This document shows, in pieces, positions 9,140 to 18,127 of a stretch of 64,000 nt of DNA; the stretch's first letter is position 1, and the number at the start of each line of letters is the position of its first letter. The notes beneath the pieces were generated by a model. That model had not been told where the DNA came from and ran no database searches. It was given only the letters and a program-made list of their open reading frames with translations. The stretch comes from Epilithonimonas hungarica (GTDB taxonomy: Bacteria > Bacteroidota > Bacteroidia > Flavobacteriales > Weeksellaceae): the NCBI RefSeq assembly GCF_900102265.1, contig NZ_FNBH01000001.1:1426001-1490000 (forward strand), read 5' to 3'. Position numbers and translations under genes: made by a program.

Positions 9140-9244
9140 TAATTACTTTAAATGAGATATTGTAAAGATAAATATATCAATAGTTTAATATTTCTTAATT
9201 AAAGTTAAATATAATTATATTTATAACTGAGATTAAGATATGAT

Positions 9245-9276
9245 CCAACCATCAAAACTGATTTTAGTGGTTTTTT
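9245..9276 (+). terminator. Probable terminator of the ABC operon
   Basis: Imperfect hairpin (AACCA/TGGTT plus AAAA/TTTT) followed by a run of T, 105 nt after the permease stop. Confidence 0.5.
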
Positions 9277-9283
9277 AATTTTC

Positions 9284-9303
9284 TTGTAGATTTTTATCTA
9301 CAA
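9284..9303. promoter_or_regulatory. Palindrome TTGTAGAT-N4-ATCTACAA upstream of batC
   Basis: A perfect 8-bp inverted repeat with a 4-nt spacer, 50 nt upstream of the batC -33 element. The same 16 fixed bases with the same spacer length recur at 39934-39953. It is a candidate protein-binding site; no regulator is identified. Confidence 0.5.
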
Positions 9304-9352
9304 AATTTCCTTATTTTAAAGGCTTTTTTAACCCAATTTTAACTTTTAAAGT

Positions 9353-9383
9353 GTTGGTTTTAACAATAAAACGGATAATTTTG
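9353..9383 (+). promoter_or_regulatory. batC promoter, -33 and -7 elements
   Basis: GTTG (9353-9356), a 19-nt spacer, then TAATTTTG (9376-9383), an exact TAnnTTTG -7 box. Only 5 nt separate the box from the batC ATG (9389), so transcription should start at or beside the start codon. Confidence 0.7.
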
Positions 9384-9388
9384 TAGCA

Positions 9389-10144
9389 ATGGATTTTAGA
9401 TTAATCATAGCTGTATTTTGTATTGTATTTTCTTCTCAGATTGTAAAAGCACAGAAGAGTTATAATGCTTTGGTCTATGAAGGAAACAAAAAATTTGATG
9501 CCAAGGAATATGAAGCTTCTTCCAGCAAATATCTGGAGGCAATTGCTGAAAAAGAGGGAAGCTATACAGCTCATTATAATCTTGGAAATGCCTTGTACAA
9601 AAGCAAAAAATATGAAGAAGCTGCTGCTGAATATCAAAAAGCGGCAAAGTTGACTAAAAGTAAGTATGAAAAGGCTGCGGCAATTTATAACCAAGGAAAT
9701 GTACAGATGCAGTCCAACAATCCGGAAAAAGCAGCTGAACTTTATAAACAAGCCCTGAAGCAGGATCCTTATAACGAGGCAATTCGAAAAAACTATGAGA
9801 TTGCAATGTTAAAAGACAAAGAAAAAAAAGACAAAGAAAAAAAAGACAAGCAAAAACAAAAACAGGATTCGAACAAAGGAAAAGGAGACGGCAAAGACCA
9901 GAAAAATAAAGACCAGTCCGATAAAGGAAATCAGAAAAAAGATCAACAAAACGGACAAGGTGATAAGCAAAAAGGAGAAAATCAAGGAAAACCTGATCAG
10001 CCTAAAAAGCAGGAAAACAAAATCCCTGAAGAAGCAGAAAAGATGATTTTGCGTGATATTGAAAATCGCGAGAGAGAGACTGCAAGAAGAATTTTAAACA
10101 AAAAAGCCAATTCGATGCCGCAAAGCAACGAAAAGGATTGGTAA
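9389..10144 (+). CDS. batC: TPR protein of the Bat (aerotolerance) system, BatC-like
   Basis: A 251-aa exported protein: signal peptide 1-21, then about three TPR motifs (24-135; for example AHYNLGNALYKSKKYEEAAA), then a Lys/Gln/Asp-rich low-complexity tail (about 140-215) and a short basic C-terminus. This layout is typical of BatC in the Bacteroidota Bat operon, where BatA-E form a membrane-associated complex linked to oxidative stress tolerance. batD starts directly after the stop codon. batA and batB, normally upstream, are not in this window; the gene has its own promoter. The start is fixed by the signal peptide, yet there is essentially no room for a 5' leader. Confidence 0.8.
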   Translation: MDFRLIIAVFCIVFSSQIVKAQKSYNALVYEGNKKFDAKEYEASSSKYLEAIAEKEGSYTAHYNLGNALYKSKKYEEAAAEYQKAAKLTKSKYEKAAAIYNQGNVQMQSNNPEKAAELYKQALKQDPYNEAIRKNYEIAMLKDKEKKDKEKKDKQKQKQDSNKGKGDGKDQKNKDQSDKGNQKKDQQNGQGDKQKGENQGKPDQPKKQENKIPEEAEKMILRDIENRERETARRILNKKANSMPQSNEKDW

Positions 10145-11884
10145 ATGATAAGAAAAAATTTATACATATTATTCACATTAGCATCGGTTTTTTCGTTTGC
10201 TCAGGTTAATCTTTACTCAGAAATCAACACAAAAGAGAGTAGGGTGAATTCTCCTTTTGTTTTTACTGTTGTTTTAGAGATCTTTGGGGAGGATCTGAAT
10301 ATGGAAACTCCCATTAAGCTTCCCGATTTCTCAAAATTCAATTACGAATATGCATCTGAACAAAATACATTTATCGATCCCGTAAAAAAAATCAGGATCA
10401 ATCAAATGGTTTATCAATTTGCTCTTGATCCCAAACAAGCCGGAAATTTTAAAATTGGTTCGGCCCTTGTAAAGATCAATGGGAAGATGTACAAAACTGA
10501 GCCTATTGATATCATTGTAAAAGAAGCTGAGAAAAAACCTCTTGCTATTGCTAATAATACTGCAAAAAATATGTATCTGAGCATGCAGGTGGAAGAGCGG
10601 GAAGTTTACAAAGATGAGCCCGCTATAGTCGTTTTGAAAGCATTTTCCAGGAACATTTCGAATTTCCGACATCTGGAACCTGCAAGATTTGAGCCTGCCA
10701 GGAACCTTGCGATCCGTTCTATCGCTAACTTTGATGAATCAATAGAAGACTCGGAGAATAATTATTCTTCACAGGTTATTGGGATGTTTGTAGTTGTACC
10801 AAAAGTAGTTGGTATAATGGATGTTCCTCCTATGGAAGTGCCTTTTGCCAATCATAAAACAGCTCTCATTTCCAATAAGGTAAAAATCAACGTGAAAAAA
10901 TTACCGGAAGGTGCTCCAGAGAATTTTAAAGATGCAGTGGGGAAATATGATGTGAAAATCGAAATGGTCGATAAAGGAAAAGAAAATTTTGAGATCAACA
11001 AGGCTTTTAATATTTCGGTAAAAGTATCAGGTTGTGGTAATCTTTCTCCATCGATTGTACCAAAAATTTTACCTTCCCGTGATTATGAGGTCTTTGAACC
11101 AAAAATTATCAACAATTCTGTTCCAACCGTCAAAGGAATTGAAGGAGATATAGAAGCGCAATATATTATCATTCCAAAGAAAAGGGGAGATTTGAAAATT
11201 GCGACTGAAGGGTTTTCATATTTTGATCCAAAGGAAGAGAAGTATGTTGAAGTTGGCTCTAAGTTTTTGGCACTGAACGCAGTTAATGCCCAAGACATCG
11301 CTAATGCCAAAACTACCTTACAAAAAGTAAACGAATATACTAACAATGTTCTGGAAAAAGTGGATTCTCCAGTTATTAACACTGAGAAACTGAAAGTAAA
11401 GGAACATAAGGGGATCCGCTGGTTTGCGATCTTTGGAAATCTTTTCATTGTCGGGATCGGGGCGTTGCTGTTTCTTTATTTTAACAAGAAGATCAAAGAC
11501 AAAAAGAAACTCCTTTTAGAAAAGAAAAACATGCCTGTTCAACCGATTGTCAATATCGAAGAAACTGAAGCTCTTTTGAGAAATAAAAAGAAATTTGAAA
11601 TAGATTCTTATTTCAATTATTTGAATAAAAAAATAAATGAAGGTCAGCCTTCAGGTTTTTTTGACGCATTTGAGGAATTGAAAATGGATGCTGACCAATA
11701 CTGCAAAGAGCATTATTCTTCGAATTTTTCTGATTATCTCCGAAATAATTTCGGATCGGGTCAATTTGAGAAGTATAATCAATTGATCACCAAGATCAAT
11801 ATCGAGAAATATTCTCCTTATTCATCTGTAGATAAGCAATTTGAAATATTGAACGAAATAGAGGATATCTATAAGATGCTTTAG
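10145..11884 (+). CDS. batD: BatD-like protein (Bat/oxygen-tolerance family)
   Basis: A 579-aa protein with a signal peptide (1-19), several beta-rich domains (about 20-420), one membrane helix (about 425-448, GNLFIVGIGALLFLYF) and a helical cytoplasmic C-terminus (450-579). This is the layout of BatD family proteins. It begins immediately after the batC stop with no gap, so the two genes are co-translated in one operon. BatD is thought to work with the von Willebrand factor A proteins BatA/BatB in the cell envelope, but these partners are not nearby. Confidence 0.85.
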   Translation: MIRKNLYILFTLASVFSFAQVNLYSEINTKESRVNSPFVFTVVLEIFGEDLNMETPIKLPDFSKFNYEYASEQNTFIDPVKKIRINQMVYQFALDPKQAGNFKIGSALVKINGKMYKTEPIDIIVKEAEKKPLAIANNTAKNMYLSMQVEEREVYKDEPAIVVLKAFSRNISNFRHLEPARFEPARNLAIRSIANFDESIEDSENNYSSQVIGMFVVVPKVVGIMDVPPMEVPFANHKTALISNKVKINVKKLPEGAPENFKDAVGKYDVKIEMVDKGKENFEINKAFNISVKVSGCGNLSPSIVPKILPSRDYEVFEPKIINNSVPTVKGIEGDIEAQYIIIPKKRGDLKIATEGFSYFDPKEEKYVEVGSKFLALNAVNAQDIANAKTTLQKVNEYTNNVLEKVDSPVINTEKLKVKEHKGIRWFAIFGNLFIVGIGALLFLYFNKKIKDKKKLLLEKKNMPVQPIVNIEETEALLRNKKKFEIDSYFNYLNKKINEGQPSGFFDAFEELKMDADQYCKEHYSSNFSDYLRNNFGSGQFEKYNQLITKINIEKYSPYSSVDKQFEILNEIEDIYKML

Positions 11885-11926
11885 AGAATTGTCAAAAATA
11901 TTTTATATTTTTGCGAAATCTTTAAA

Positions 11927-12538
11927 ATGGAATTTATGGGATTTTTAGAAGAGTTTTCAATCAAAGAAACAATGACCGCTTTTATGGTTTTGTTTGCTGT
12001 AATAGACATTTTGGGTTCGGTCCCGATTATTGTTTCGCTTCGTCAGAAATTTGGCAAAATTGAGTCTGAAAAAGCTGCAATTGTTGCTGGATTATTGATG
12101 ATTGCTTTTCTCTTTATCGGAAATAATATTTTGAAGTTCATTGGCGTGGATGTCAATTCTTTTGCGATTGCAGGAGCTTTCGTGATTTTCATCATTGCCA
12201 TAGAAATGATTTTAGGAATAGAAATCCATAAGACAAACCAACCACAAGCTGCATCCATTGTCCCGATTGCATTCCCTTTGATTGCGGGAGCCGGAACTTT
12301 GACAACGACTTTGTCATTAAGGGCAGAATACCACGATATCAATATCATTTGCGGGATTGTCCTTAATACAATATTGGTTTACATCGTTTTGAGATTAGCA
12401 CCGTGGATTGAGAGAAAAATGGGAGAGGGTTCTTTGCAGGTTTTACAAAAAGTTTTCGGAATTGTGCTTTTGGCCATTTCTATTAAATTATTTACCGCTA
12501 ACTTTGCACAACTATTTCAGAATTACATTCACTTTTAA
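11927..12538 (+). CDS. MarC family integral membrane protein
   Basis: A 203-aa polytopic membrane protein with about six helices. It shows MarC-family sequence features such as FAVIDILGSVPI near residue 26 and PIAFPLIAGAGTLTT near 108-122. MarC-type proteins were once linked to multiple antibiotic resistance in E. coli, but their transport function is not established. A second ATG three codons downstream (11936) is an alternative start. It is probably co-transcribed with the small membrane protein gene 12 nt downstream. Confidence 0.85.
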   Translation: MEFMGFLEEFSIKETMTAFMVLFAVIDILGSVPIIVSLRQKFGKIESEKAAIVAGLLMIAFLFIGNNILKFIGVDVNSFAIAGAFVIFIIAIEMILGIEIHKTNQPQAASIVPIAFPLIAGAGTLTTTLSLRAEYHDINIICGIVLNTILVYIVLRLAPWIERKMGEGSLQVLQKVFGIVLLAISIKLFTANFAQLFQNYIHF

Positions 12539-12550
12539 TATTATTAGAAA

Positions 12551-12745
12551 ATGAAGACATTTTATAAAGTATTCTTAATTCTTTTTATCATTTTTATTGG
12601 TATCAATGTTTACGCTATCGATTGGCGTTCAGGATTTTTTGATGATGAAAATACCAAATTCATATTCTCTATTTCATCAGGGATTTTAGGAATTATAGTA
12701 GTTTATATTCTGCATACTTGGAGTAAGTTGGCAGAGAGAAAATAA
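12551..12745 (+). CDS. Small two-helix membrane protein
   Basis: A 64-aa hypothetical protein with two hydrophobic segments (about 6-25 and 40-58). It lies 12 nt after the MarC-family gene, ahead of a shared terminator, so it is probably in the same transcript. I do not recognise the family. Confidence 0.7.
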   Translation: MKTFYKVFLILFIIFIGINVYAIDWRSGFFDDENTKFIFSISSGILGIIVVYILHTWSKLAERK

Positions 12746-12750
12746 TAAAA

Positions 12751-12777
12751 AAACGCTTCAGATCTCTGAAGCGTTTC
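12751..12777. terminator. Bidirectional terminator
   Basis: Inverted repeat AAACGCTTCAGA/TCTGAAGCGTTT flanked by an A-run on the left and T-rich sequence on the right, between convergent genes. Confidence 0.8.
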
Positions 12778-12785
12778 TTATTTTA

Positions 12786-13025
12786 CTAATTCAAATTCTG
12801 AAGTGCATTTTTCAAAAACTGAATACTTGTCTTATTGATTTTAGATTGAGTTTGCGCATTATCCCATTGTGACAGAATCTCTTCCACAACTTCATCTTCA
12901 CATTCATACTTATCTTCATCATCAAACATTACAGAGGTTGCAAAATGAATCAATTCTTCTTTGCTGACTTCATCAGAGAGGAATCTTTCGCAGATTTTTA
13001 TTAATTCTAATCGGGTTATGATCAT
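12786..13025 (-). CDS. Small acidic hypothetical protein
   Basis: A 79-aa soluble, acidic, mostly helical protein (clusters such as DDEDKYECEDEVVEEI) without signal peptide or membrane segment. Its size and charge resemble small immunity-type proteins of contact-dependent systems, but there is no toxin gene beside it, so this is only a possibility. It converges on the marC operon. Confidence 0.6.
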   Translation of the reverse strand: MIITRLELIKICERFLSDEVSKEELIHFATSVMFDDEDKYECEDEVVEEILSQWDNAQTQSKINKTSIQFLKNALQNLN

Positions 13026-13080
13026 ATTTGGTTTTCAAATAACGATGACAAAGATAAACTTTTAGATTTTGAAAATTATT

Positions 13081-13203
13081 TTTAGGGCAGCTTAATCCGC
13101 CTTCCGCTCCCAATCTTTTTTGCAGAAGATTTCAATTTAGATAGAACTTACTGTCCACGCAAAAAAGGATTTCCGCTCAAGTCGGGCTGCGAGTAATTCG
13201 ATG
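13081..13203. repeat. GC-rich intergenic element (suspected interspersed repeat)
   Basis: This stretch is clearly richer in GC than its AT-rich surroundings. It contains TTCCGCTC twice (about 13099 and 13171), and GCAGC near the left end pairs with GCTGC near the right end. No gene fits it. From memory of related genomes it resembles a short dispersed repeat of this bacterial group; that part is not verified. Confidence 0.4.
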
Positions 13204-13206
13204 TTC

Positions 13207-14967
13207 CTAATTTCTATCATAAAGCTTCTCATACAACTTGATAAAATGCTCTTTCACCGCTTTTCTTTTTAGTTTTAAAGTAGGGGTCAGCAATCCGTTG
13301 TCTTCAGTCCAGATCTCAGGTGTTAATTCAATTTTTTTGACTTGTTCCCACTTACCGAGATGTTGATTGATCTTCTCGATTTCCTTTTCGATTTCAGATT
13401 TTAAATCTTTAGAATTGGCAATGTCTTCAAGAGAAGTCCCGATATTGATATTATTTTTTGAGGCCCAGGTTTTAGCATGTTCAAAATCAGGTTGAATTAA
13501 TGCTGTAGGCATTTTTTCACCGTCACCAACGACCATGATCTGTTCGATGAATTGAGAGGCTTTTGCAAGATTTTCGATCACCTGAGGTGCAACATATTTC
13601 CCGCCGGAAGTTTTGAACATTTCTTTTTTTCTGTCCGTAATGAAAAGGAAATTATCCTCATCCAAAATCCCGATATCACCGGTTTTGAAGTAACCATCTT
13701 CTGTGAAGATCTGTTTTGTCTGTTCCTCATCTTTGTAATAACCCTGCGTTACAGTTGGACCTTTTACAGTAATTTCCCCATCTTCCTGGATTTTAACATC
13801 GATATTTTTGATTGGCCTGCCAACCGAACCGATTTTTGTAAATTCAAAACTGTTGACTGCGATCACAGGCGAAGTTTCCGTCAATCCGTAACCTTCCAAA
13901 ATCGGAATTCCGGCAGCATGAAACATGGTATTCAGACGTTTTGATAAAGCGGCGGAACCGGAAACCAATGTGATGAGATTTCCGCCCAAACCTTCCCTCC
14001 ACTTGCTGAAAACGATTTTATCCGCAATGATGTGAGCCAAAGATTTTGAACTTCCCAATTTGTAATTTTCAGCAACTTTCAGGGACCAGAGGAAGATTTT
14101 AGCTTTGATTCCGCCGGACTCGGTTCCTTTTTTATAGATCGCATCATAGACCTTTTCCACCATTCTCGGTACAACCGTCATATATTGTGGTTTTACTTCC
14201 TTTAGATTTTCACTGAGTTTTTCATTACTTTCAGCAAAATACATAGAAATTCCGTTGGTTGTGAAAAGATACAGAATCATTCTTTCGTAAACGTGACAAA
14301 GTGGAAGAAAACTCAATGCTCTGTTTTTGGAATCCTTGTGCGGGATTCTGTCTTCACAGCCAATCACATCGGAAACAATGTTTTTATGTGTCAGCATTAC
14401 GCCTTTTGGTTTCCCTGTCGTGCCGGAAGTATAAATAATCGAAGCCAGATCATCTTCAGAAATCGAATCTTTAATCGAATCAACTTCTTGCTGATTATCA
14501 TTTTCTTTTCCTAAATCAAATAGTTCTTTCCAGTTTTTAGCATTTTCAACATTGTCAAATGTAAAGATCTCCTGCAAATCCGGTAATTGATTTTTAACCG
14601 AATTGATCTTGTCATATAATTTTGCATCAGAAACAATACAGATCTTAGAATCCGAATTTTCCAGATTATAAACACAGTCTTCAGCCGAAATGGAAGGATA
14701 GACCGGAACGGTCACGATGCCGATCTGTAAAGCCGCTTGGTCAAAAAAACACCACTCGACCCGGTTGTTGGAAGAAGTGATGGCAATTTTATCTCCCTTT
14801 TTGAGACCGTATTTCAATAAAGCTCTGGATAGCTGGTTTGTGATTTTGATATAGTCATCCGTTGAGATTTTCTCCCATTTCCCGTTTCTCTTGTCACAGA
14901 TAAAATCATCTTTTTCGAAATGTTCTTTCGAATAATAAGGAATGTCGAAGATTCTTTTTACTTCCAT
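13207..14967 (-). CDS. Long-chain fatty acid--CoA ligase (AMP-forming)
   Basis: A 586-aa adenylate-forming enzyme that activates fatty acids to acyl-CoA. The P-loop YTSGTTGKPKGV lies at 179-190. The YGLTETSP motif and the late motif TGDIGxLDExxFLxITDRKK (A8 region) are present, with a C-terminal Lys-rich end typical of the FadD15/bubblegum-like branch. It is about 70% similar by eye to the next gene upstream (15059-16828), so the pair looks like a tandem duplication. A terminator in front of it and its own upstream region suggest separate transcription. Confidence 0.9.
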   Translation of the reverse strand: MEVKRIFDIPYYSKEHFEKDDFICDKRNGKWEKISTDDYIKITNQLSRALLKYGLKKGDKIAITSSNNRVEWCFFDQAALQIGIVTVPVYPSISAEDCVYNLENSDSKICIVSDAKLYDKINSVKNQLPDLQEIFTFDNVENAKNWKELFDLGKENDNQQEVDSIKDSISEDDLASIIYTSGTTGKPKGVMLTHKNIVSDVIGCEDRIPHKDSKNRALSFLPLCHVYERMILYLFTTNGISMYFAESNEKLSENLKEVKPQYMTVVPRMVEKVYDAIYKKGTESGGIKAKIFLWSLKVAENYKLGSSKSLAHIIADKIVFSKWREGLGGNLITLVSGSAALSKRLNTMFHAAGIPILEGYGLTETSPVIAVNSFEFTKIGSVGRPIKNIDVKIQEDGEITVKGPTVTQGYYKDEEQTKQIFTEDGYFKTGDIGILDEDNFLFITDRKKEMFKTSGGKYVAPQVIENLAKASQFIEQIMVVGDGEKMPTALIQPDFEHAKTWASKNNINIGTSLEDIANSKDLKSEIEKEIEKINQHLGKWEQVKKIELTPEIWTEDNGLLTPTLKLKRKAVKEHFIKLYEKLYDRN

Positions 14968-15028
14968 TTTGTGATATGTTTTAAACTATCGTTTAACGCA
15001 AATATAAATAAATATGGAAAACCCTCAG

Positions 15029-15054
15029 AAAAAAAGCTATCCATTGGATAGCTT
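15029..15054 (-). terminator. Terminator between the two acyl-CoA ligase genes
   Basis: Nine-bp stem AAGCTATCC/GGATAGCTT with a 3-nt loop and, on the minus strand, a run of T. It sits just after the stop of the gene at 15059. Confidence 0.8.
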
Positions 15055-15058
15055 GTCA

Positions 15059-16828
15059 TTATTCTTTGTACATTCTGTCGTATAGATCTTGAAATTCAGC
15101 TTTTATAGCCTTTCTTTTCAGTTTAAGGGTTGGCGTCAGAAGTCCGTCGTCGATCGTCCAGACTTTTGGGGTCAATTCAATTTTTTTGATCTGCTCCCAT
15201 TTCCCGAGATGCTCATTGATTTTCTCGATCTCTTTTTCGATTCTTGATTTTACGGCAGGGTTTGCTGCAATTTCTTTATGAGAATCAATGATTTTTACAT
15301 TATGCAGTTCTGCCCAGTTTTTTGCATAGGCAAAATCCGGCTGAATCAACGCACAAGGCATTTTCTCACCATCACCGACAACCATGATCTGTTCAATGAA
15401 TTTGGAAGCTTTTGCAAGATTCTCGATTACCTGAGGTGCAACAAATTTTCCTCCCGAAGTTTTGAACATTTCTTTTTTTCTATCCGTGATGAAAAGAAAA
15501 TTGTCTTCGTCAAGATGTCCGATGTCACCAGTTCTGAAATAACCATCATCAGTGAAAGCTTCTTTCGTTTTTTCTTCATCTCGGTAATAGCCTTCGAAAA
15601 CAGAAGGTCCTTTTACCACAATTTCGCCGTCAGATTCTATTCTAACTTTTACATTTTCTAGAGGAATTCCAACCGAACCAACTTTCACTTTACCAAAGCT
15701 GTTTACCGAAATTACAGGTGAAGTTTCCGTCAAGCCATAACCTTCTAAAATTGGAATTCCGGCAGCGTGAAACATGGTGTTCAAACGTTTTGAGAGGGCA
15801 GCAGAACCGGAAACAAGCGTGATGAGATTTCCTCCCAAACCTTCTCTCCATTTTTTGAAAACCAATTTGTCCGCAATGGTGTGCATAAATGACTTTGGCT
15901 TTCCTAACTCGTATTTCTCAGCAATTCCTAATGACCAAAGGAATATTTTTGATTTTAATCCGCCTGCAGCTGTTCCTTTGTTGTATATAGAATCGTAGAC
16001 TTTTTCCACCAATCTTGGAACAACCGTCATGTACTGAGGTTTAACTTCCTTTACATTTTCTCCGATTTTCTCGATGCTTTCAGCGAAATAGATAGAAATT
16101 CCATTACTTAGATATAAATAGAAGATCATCCTTTCGAAAACGTGGCAAATCGGAAGAAAGCTAAGCGCTTTCATATCCTTATAATCCAGACTTTTATCTT
16201 TCGGAATTCTTGGTGTACTTGCAGTAACATTAGAAACCAGATTGTTGTGGGTCAATTGAACACCTTTTGGTTTTCCTGTCGTTCCGGAAGTATAAATGAT
16301 TGTCGCAACATCTTCCGGATTGATAGATTTTGCCAGATCATCCACTTCAATTTGTGTCGCATCATTTTCTCCAAGGTCAAGGATCTCGTTCCAGTTCGGC
16401 GCACCATCAATATCATCAAATGTGAAAACCCCTACTAATGATGGGATATTAGGTTTTGCGTTTGTAATTTTTTTATAAAGGTCTGCATCGGAAACAAAGC
16501 AGTATTTGATTTCAGAATTGTTGAAGATATAAACATAATCTTCTTCGGAAATAGTAGGGTAAACCGGAACTGTAACCACACCGATCTGGGAAATTCCAAG
16601 ATCCATCACGGCCCATTCCGTTCTGTTGTTAGAAGATATCAGACCAATTTTGTCGCCAGGTTTTATCCCAAGCTTCAAGAGACCTCTGGAAATTTTGTTC
16701 CCCTGATTGATAAACTCAAGAGTAGATGTTTTGATCCAATTTCCGTTTTTCTTCGTGACAAGACAATCTTCTTTCGAGAATTTTTCGAAAGCAAGAGCAG
16801 AGAAGTCGAATATTCTTTTAACGTTCAT
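15059..16828 (-). CDS. Long-chain fatty acid--CoA ligase, paralogue
   Basis: A 589-aa adenylate-forming ligase with the same motif set as its neighbour: P-loop YTSGTTGKPKGV near 183-194, YGLTETSP, and a matching C-terminal TPTLKLKRKAI segment. The two proteins align end to end, with most differences in the N-terminal third. Differing substrate chain length is plausible but cannot be read here. It is followed by a terminator and faces away from the acyl-CoA dehydrogenase gene across a short intergenic region, which fits a fatty acid oxidation locus. Confidence 0.9.
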   Translation of the reverse strand: MNVKRIFDFSALAFEKFSKEDCLVTKKNGNWIKTSTLEFINQGNKISRGLLKLGIKPGDKIGLISSNNRTEWAVMDLGISQIGVVTVPVYPTISEEDYVYIFNNSEIKYCFVSDADLYKKITNAKPNIPSLVGVFTFDDIDGAPNWNEILDLGENDATQIEVDDLAKSINPEDVATIIYTSGTTGKPKGVQLTHNNLVSNVTASTPRIPKDKSLDYKDMKALSFLPICHVFERMIFYLYLSNGISIYFAESIEKIGENVKEVKPQYMTVVPRLVEKVYDSIYNKGTAAGGLKSKIFLWSLGIAEKYELGKPKSFMHTIADKLVFKKWREGLGGNLITLVSGSAALSKRLNTMFHAAGIPILEGYGLTETSPVISVNSFGKVKVGSVGIPLENVKVRIESDGEIVVKGPSVFEGYYRDEEKTKEAFTDDGYFRTGDIGHLDEDNFLFITDRKKEMFKTSGGKFVAPQVIENLAKASKFIEQIMVVGDGEKMPCALIQPDFAYAKNWAELHNVKIIDSHKEIAANPAVKSRIEKEIEKINEHLGKWEQIKKIELTPKVWTIDDGLLTPTLKLKRKAIKAEFQDLYDRMYKE

Positions 16829-16919
16829 AAAATATCTTTGTTAATATATTATTAAAATTGAGTTTACATTATCGTAAATATAATTTTTTTTTCTCAAACA
16901 ACAAAATGCGACAATTTTC

Positions 16920-16949
16920 TTTGATTTTTTGCCAAAAAGTTTATATTTA
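16920..16949 (+). promoter_or_regulatory. Promoter candidate of the acyl-CoA dehydrogenase gene
   Basis: TTTG (16920-16923), an 18-nt spacer, then TATATTTA (16942-16949), one base off TAnnTTTG. It lies 27 nt before the ATG at 16977. Confidence 0.55.
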
Positions 16950-16976
16950 CGAACGAAAAAAATAATAAAAAAACTT

Positions 16977-18119
16977 ATGGATTTCAATCTTACAGAAGAG
17001 CAACAGATGATTCAGCAAGCCGCAAGAGATTTTGCACAAGCAGAGCTTTTGGAAGGCGTTATCGAAAGAGATAATGAACAAAAATTTCCTTACGATGCCG
17101 TAAAAAAAATGGGCGAAATGGGATTCCTCGGGATGATGGTTGACCCAAAATACGGTGGTGCTGGACTGGATAGTGTTTCTTATGTTCTGGCAATGGAAGA
17201 GATTGCTAAAGTTGATGCATCTGCTGCAGTAGTAATGTCCGTTAATAATTCTTTGGTTTGCGCTGGTTTGGAAAAATTCTGTAACGAAGAACAAAAAATG
17301 AAATATCTGAAACCACTTGCAAGCGGGGAAGTGATCGGCGCTTTTGCCTTGTCTGAGCCGGAAGCTGGTTCTGATGCGACTTCTCAGTCAACAACGGCTG
17401 AAGATAAAGGTGATTATTACCTTTTGAACGGAACCAAAAACTGGATCACAAACGGTGGAAACGCCACTTATTATATCGTAATAGCACAAACCAATCCGGA
17501 GAAAAAACATAAGGGAATCAACGCTTTTATCGTGGAAAAAGGTTGGGAAGGCTTTGTTGTAGGAAAGAAAGAGGACAAACTGGGAATCCGTGGCAGTGAT
17601 ACACATTCTCTAATGTTTACCGATGTTAAAGTTCCAAAGGAAAACAGAATCGGGGAGGATGGATTTGGGTTTAATTTCGCGATGGCTGTTTTGAATGGTG
17701 GTAGAATCGGGATTGCTTCTCAGGCTTTAGGAATAGCTTCCGGAGCTTATGAACTGTCTTTGAAATATGCTAAGGAAAGAAAATCTTTTGGGACAGAGAT
17801 CATCAATCATCAGGCGATCGCTTTCAAATTGGCTGATATGCATACAAGTATTATGGCTGCAAGAATGCTGATCTACAAAGCGGCCGCTGAAAAAGATGAA
17901 GGCAAAGATATCTCGGAAAGTGGTGCAATGGCAAAATTGTACGCGTCTCAGGTTGCGATGGATACAACGATCGAAGCAGTTCAGATCCACGGAGGCTATG
18001 GCTATGTAAAAGAATATCACGTGGAAAGAATGATGCGTGATGCGAAAATCACTCAGATTTACGAAGGAACTTCAGAAATTCAAAAGATTGTGATATCCAG
18101 AGCTATCTCGAAAAAATAA
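16977..18119 (+). CDS. Acyl-CoA dehydrogenase
   Basis: A 380-aa FAD-dependent dehydrogenase that introduces the alpha-beta double bond in acyl-CoA. The N-terminal helical domain (MDFNLTEEQQ), the central beta domain (AFALSEPEAGSDA, then WITNGG) and the C-terminal helical domain are all present. The C-terminal hallmark YGYVKEYHVERMMRDAKI and the following EGTSEIQ are intact; this Glu region carries the catalytic base in short-chain enzymes. I chose the ATG at 16977 rather than an in-frame start at 16929, because family members begin at this point and the promoter lies between the two. With the ligases on the opposite strand it forms a fatty acid degradation locus. Confidence 0.92.
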   Translation: MDFNLTEEQQMIQQAARDFAQAELLEGVIERDNEQKFPYDAVKKMGEMGFLGMMVDPKYGGAGLDSVSYVLAMEEIAKVDASAAVVMSVNNSLVCAGLEKFCNEEQKMKYLKPLASGEVIGAFALSEPEAGSDATSQSTTAEDKGDYYLLNGTKNWITNGGNATYYIVIAQTNPEKKHKGINAFIVEKGWEGFVVGKKEDKLGIRGSDTHSLMFTDVKVPKENRIGEDGFGFNFAMAVLNGGRIGIASQALGIASGAYELSLKYAKERKSFGTEIINHQAIAFKLADMHTSIMAARMLIYKAAAEKDEGKDISESGAMAKLYASQVAMDTTIEAVQIHGGYGYVKEYHVERMMRDAKITQIYEGTSEIQKIVISRAISKK

Positions 18120-18127
18120 CTAACTTT

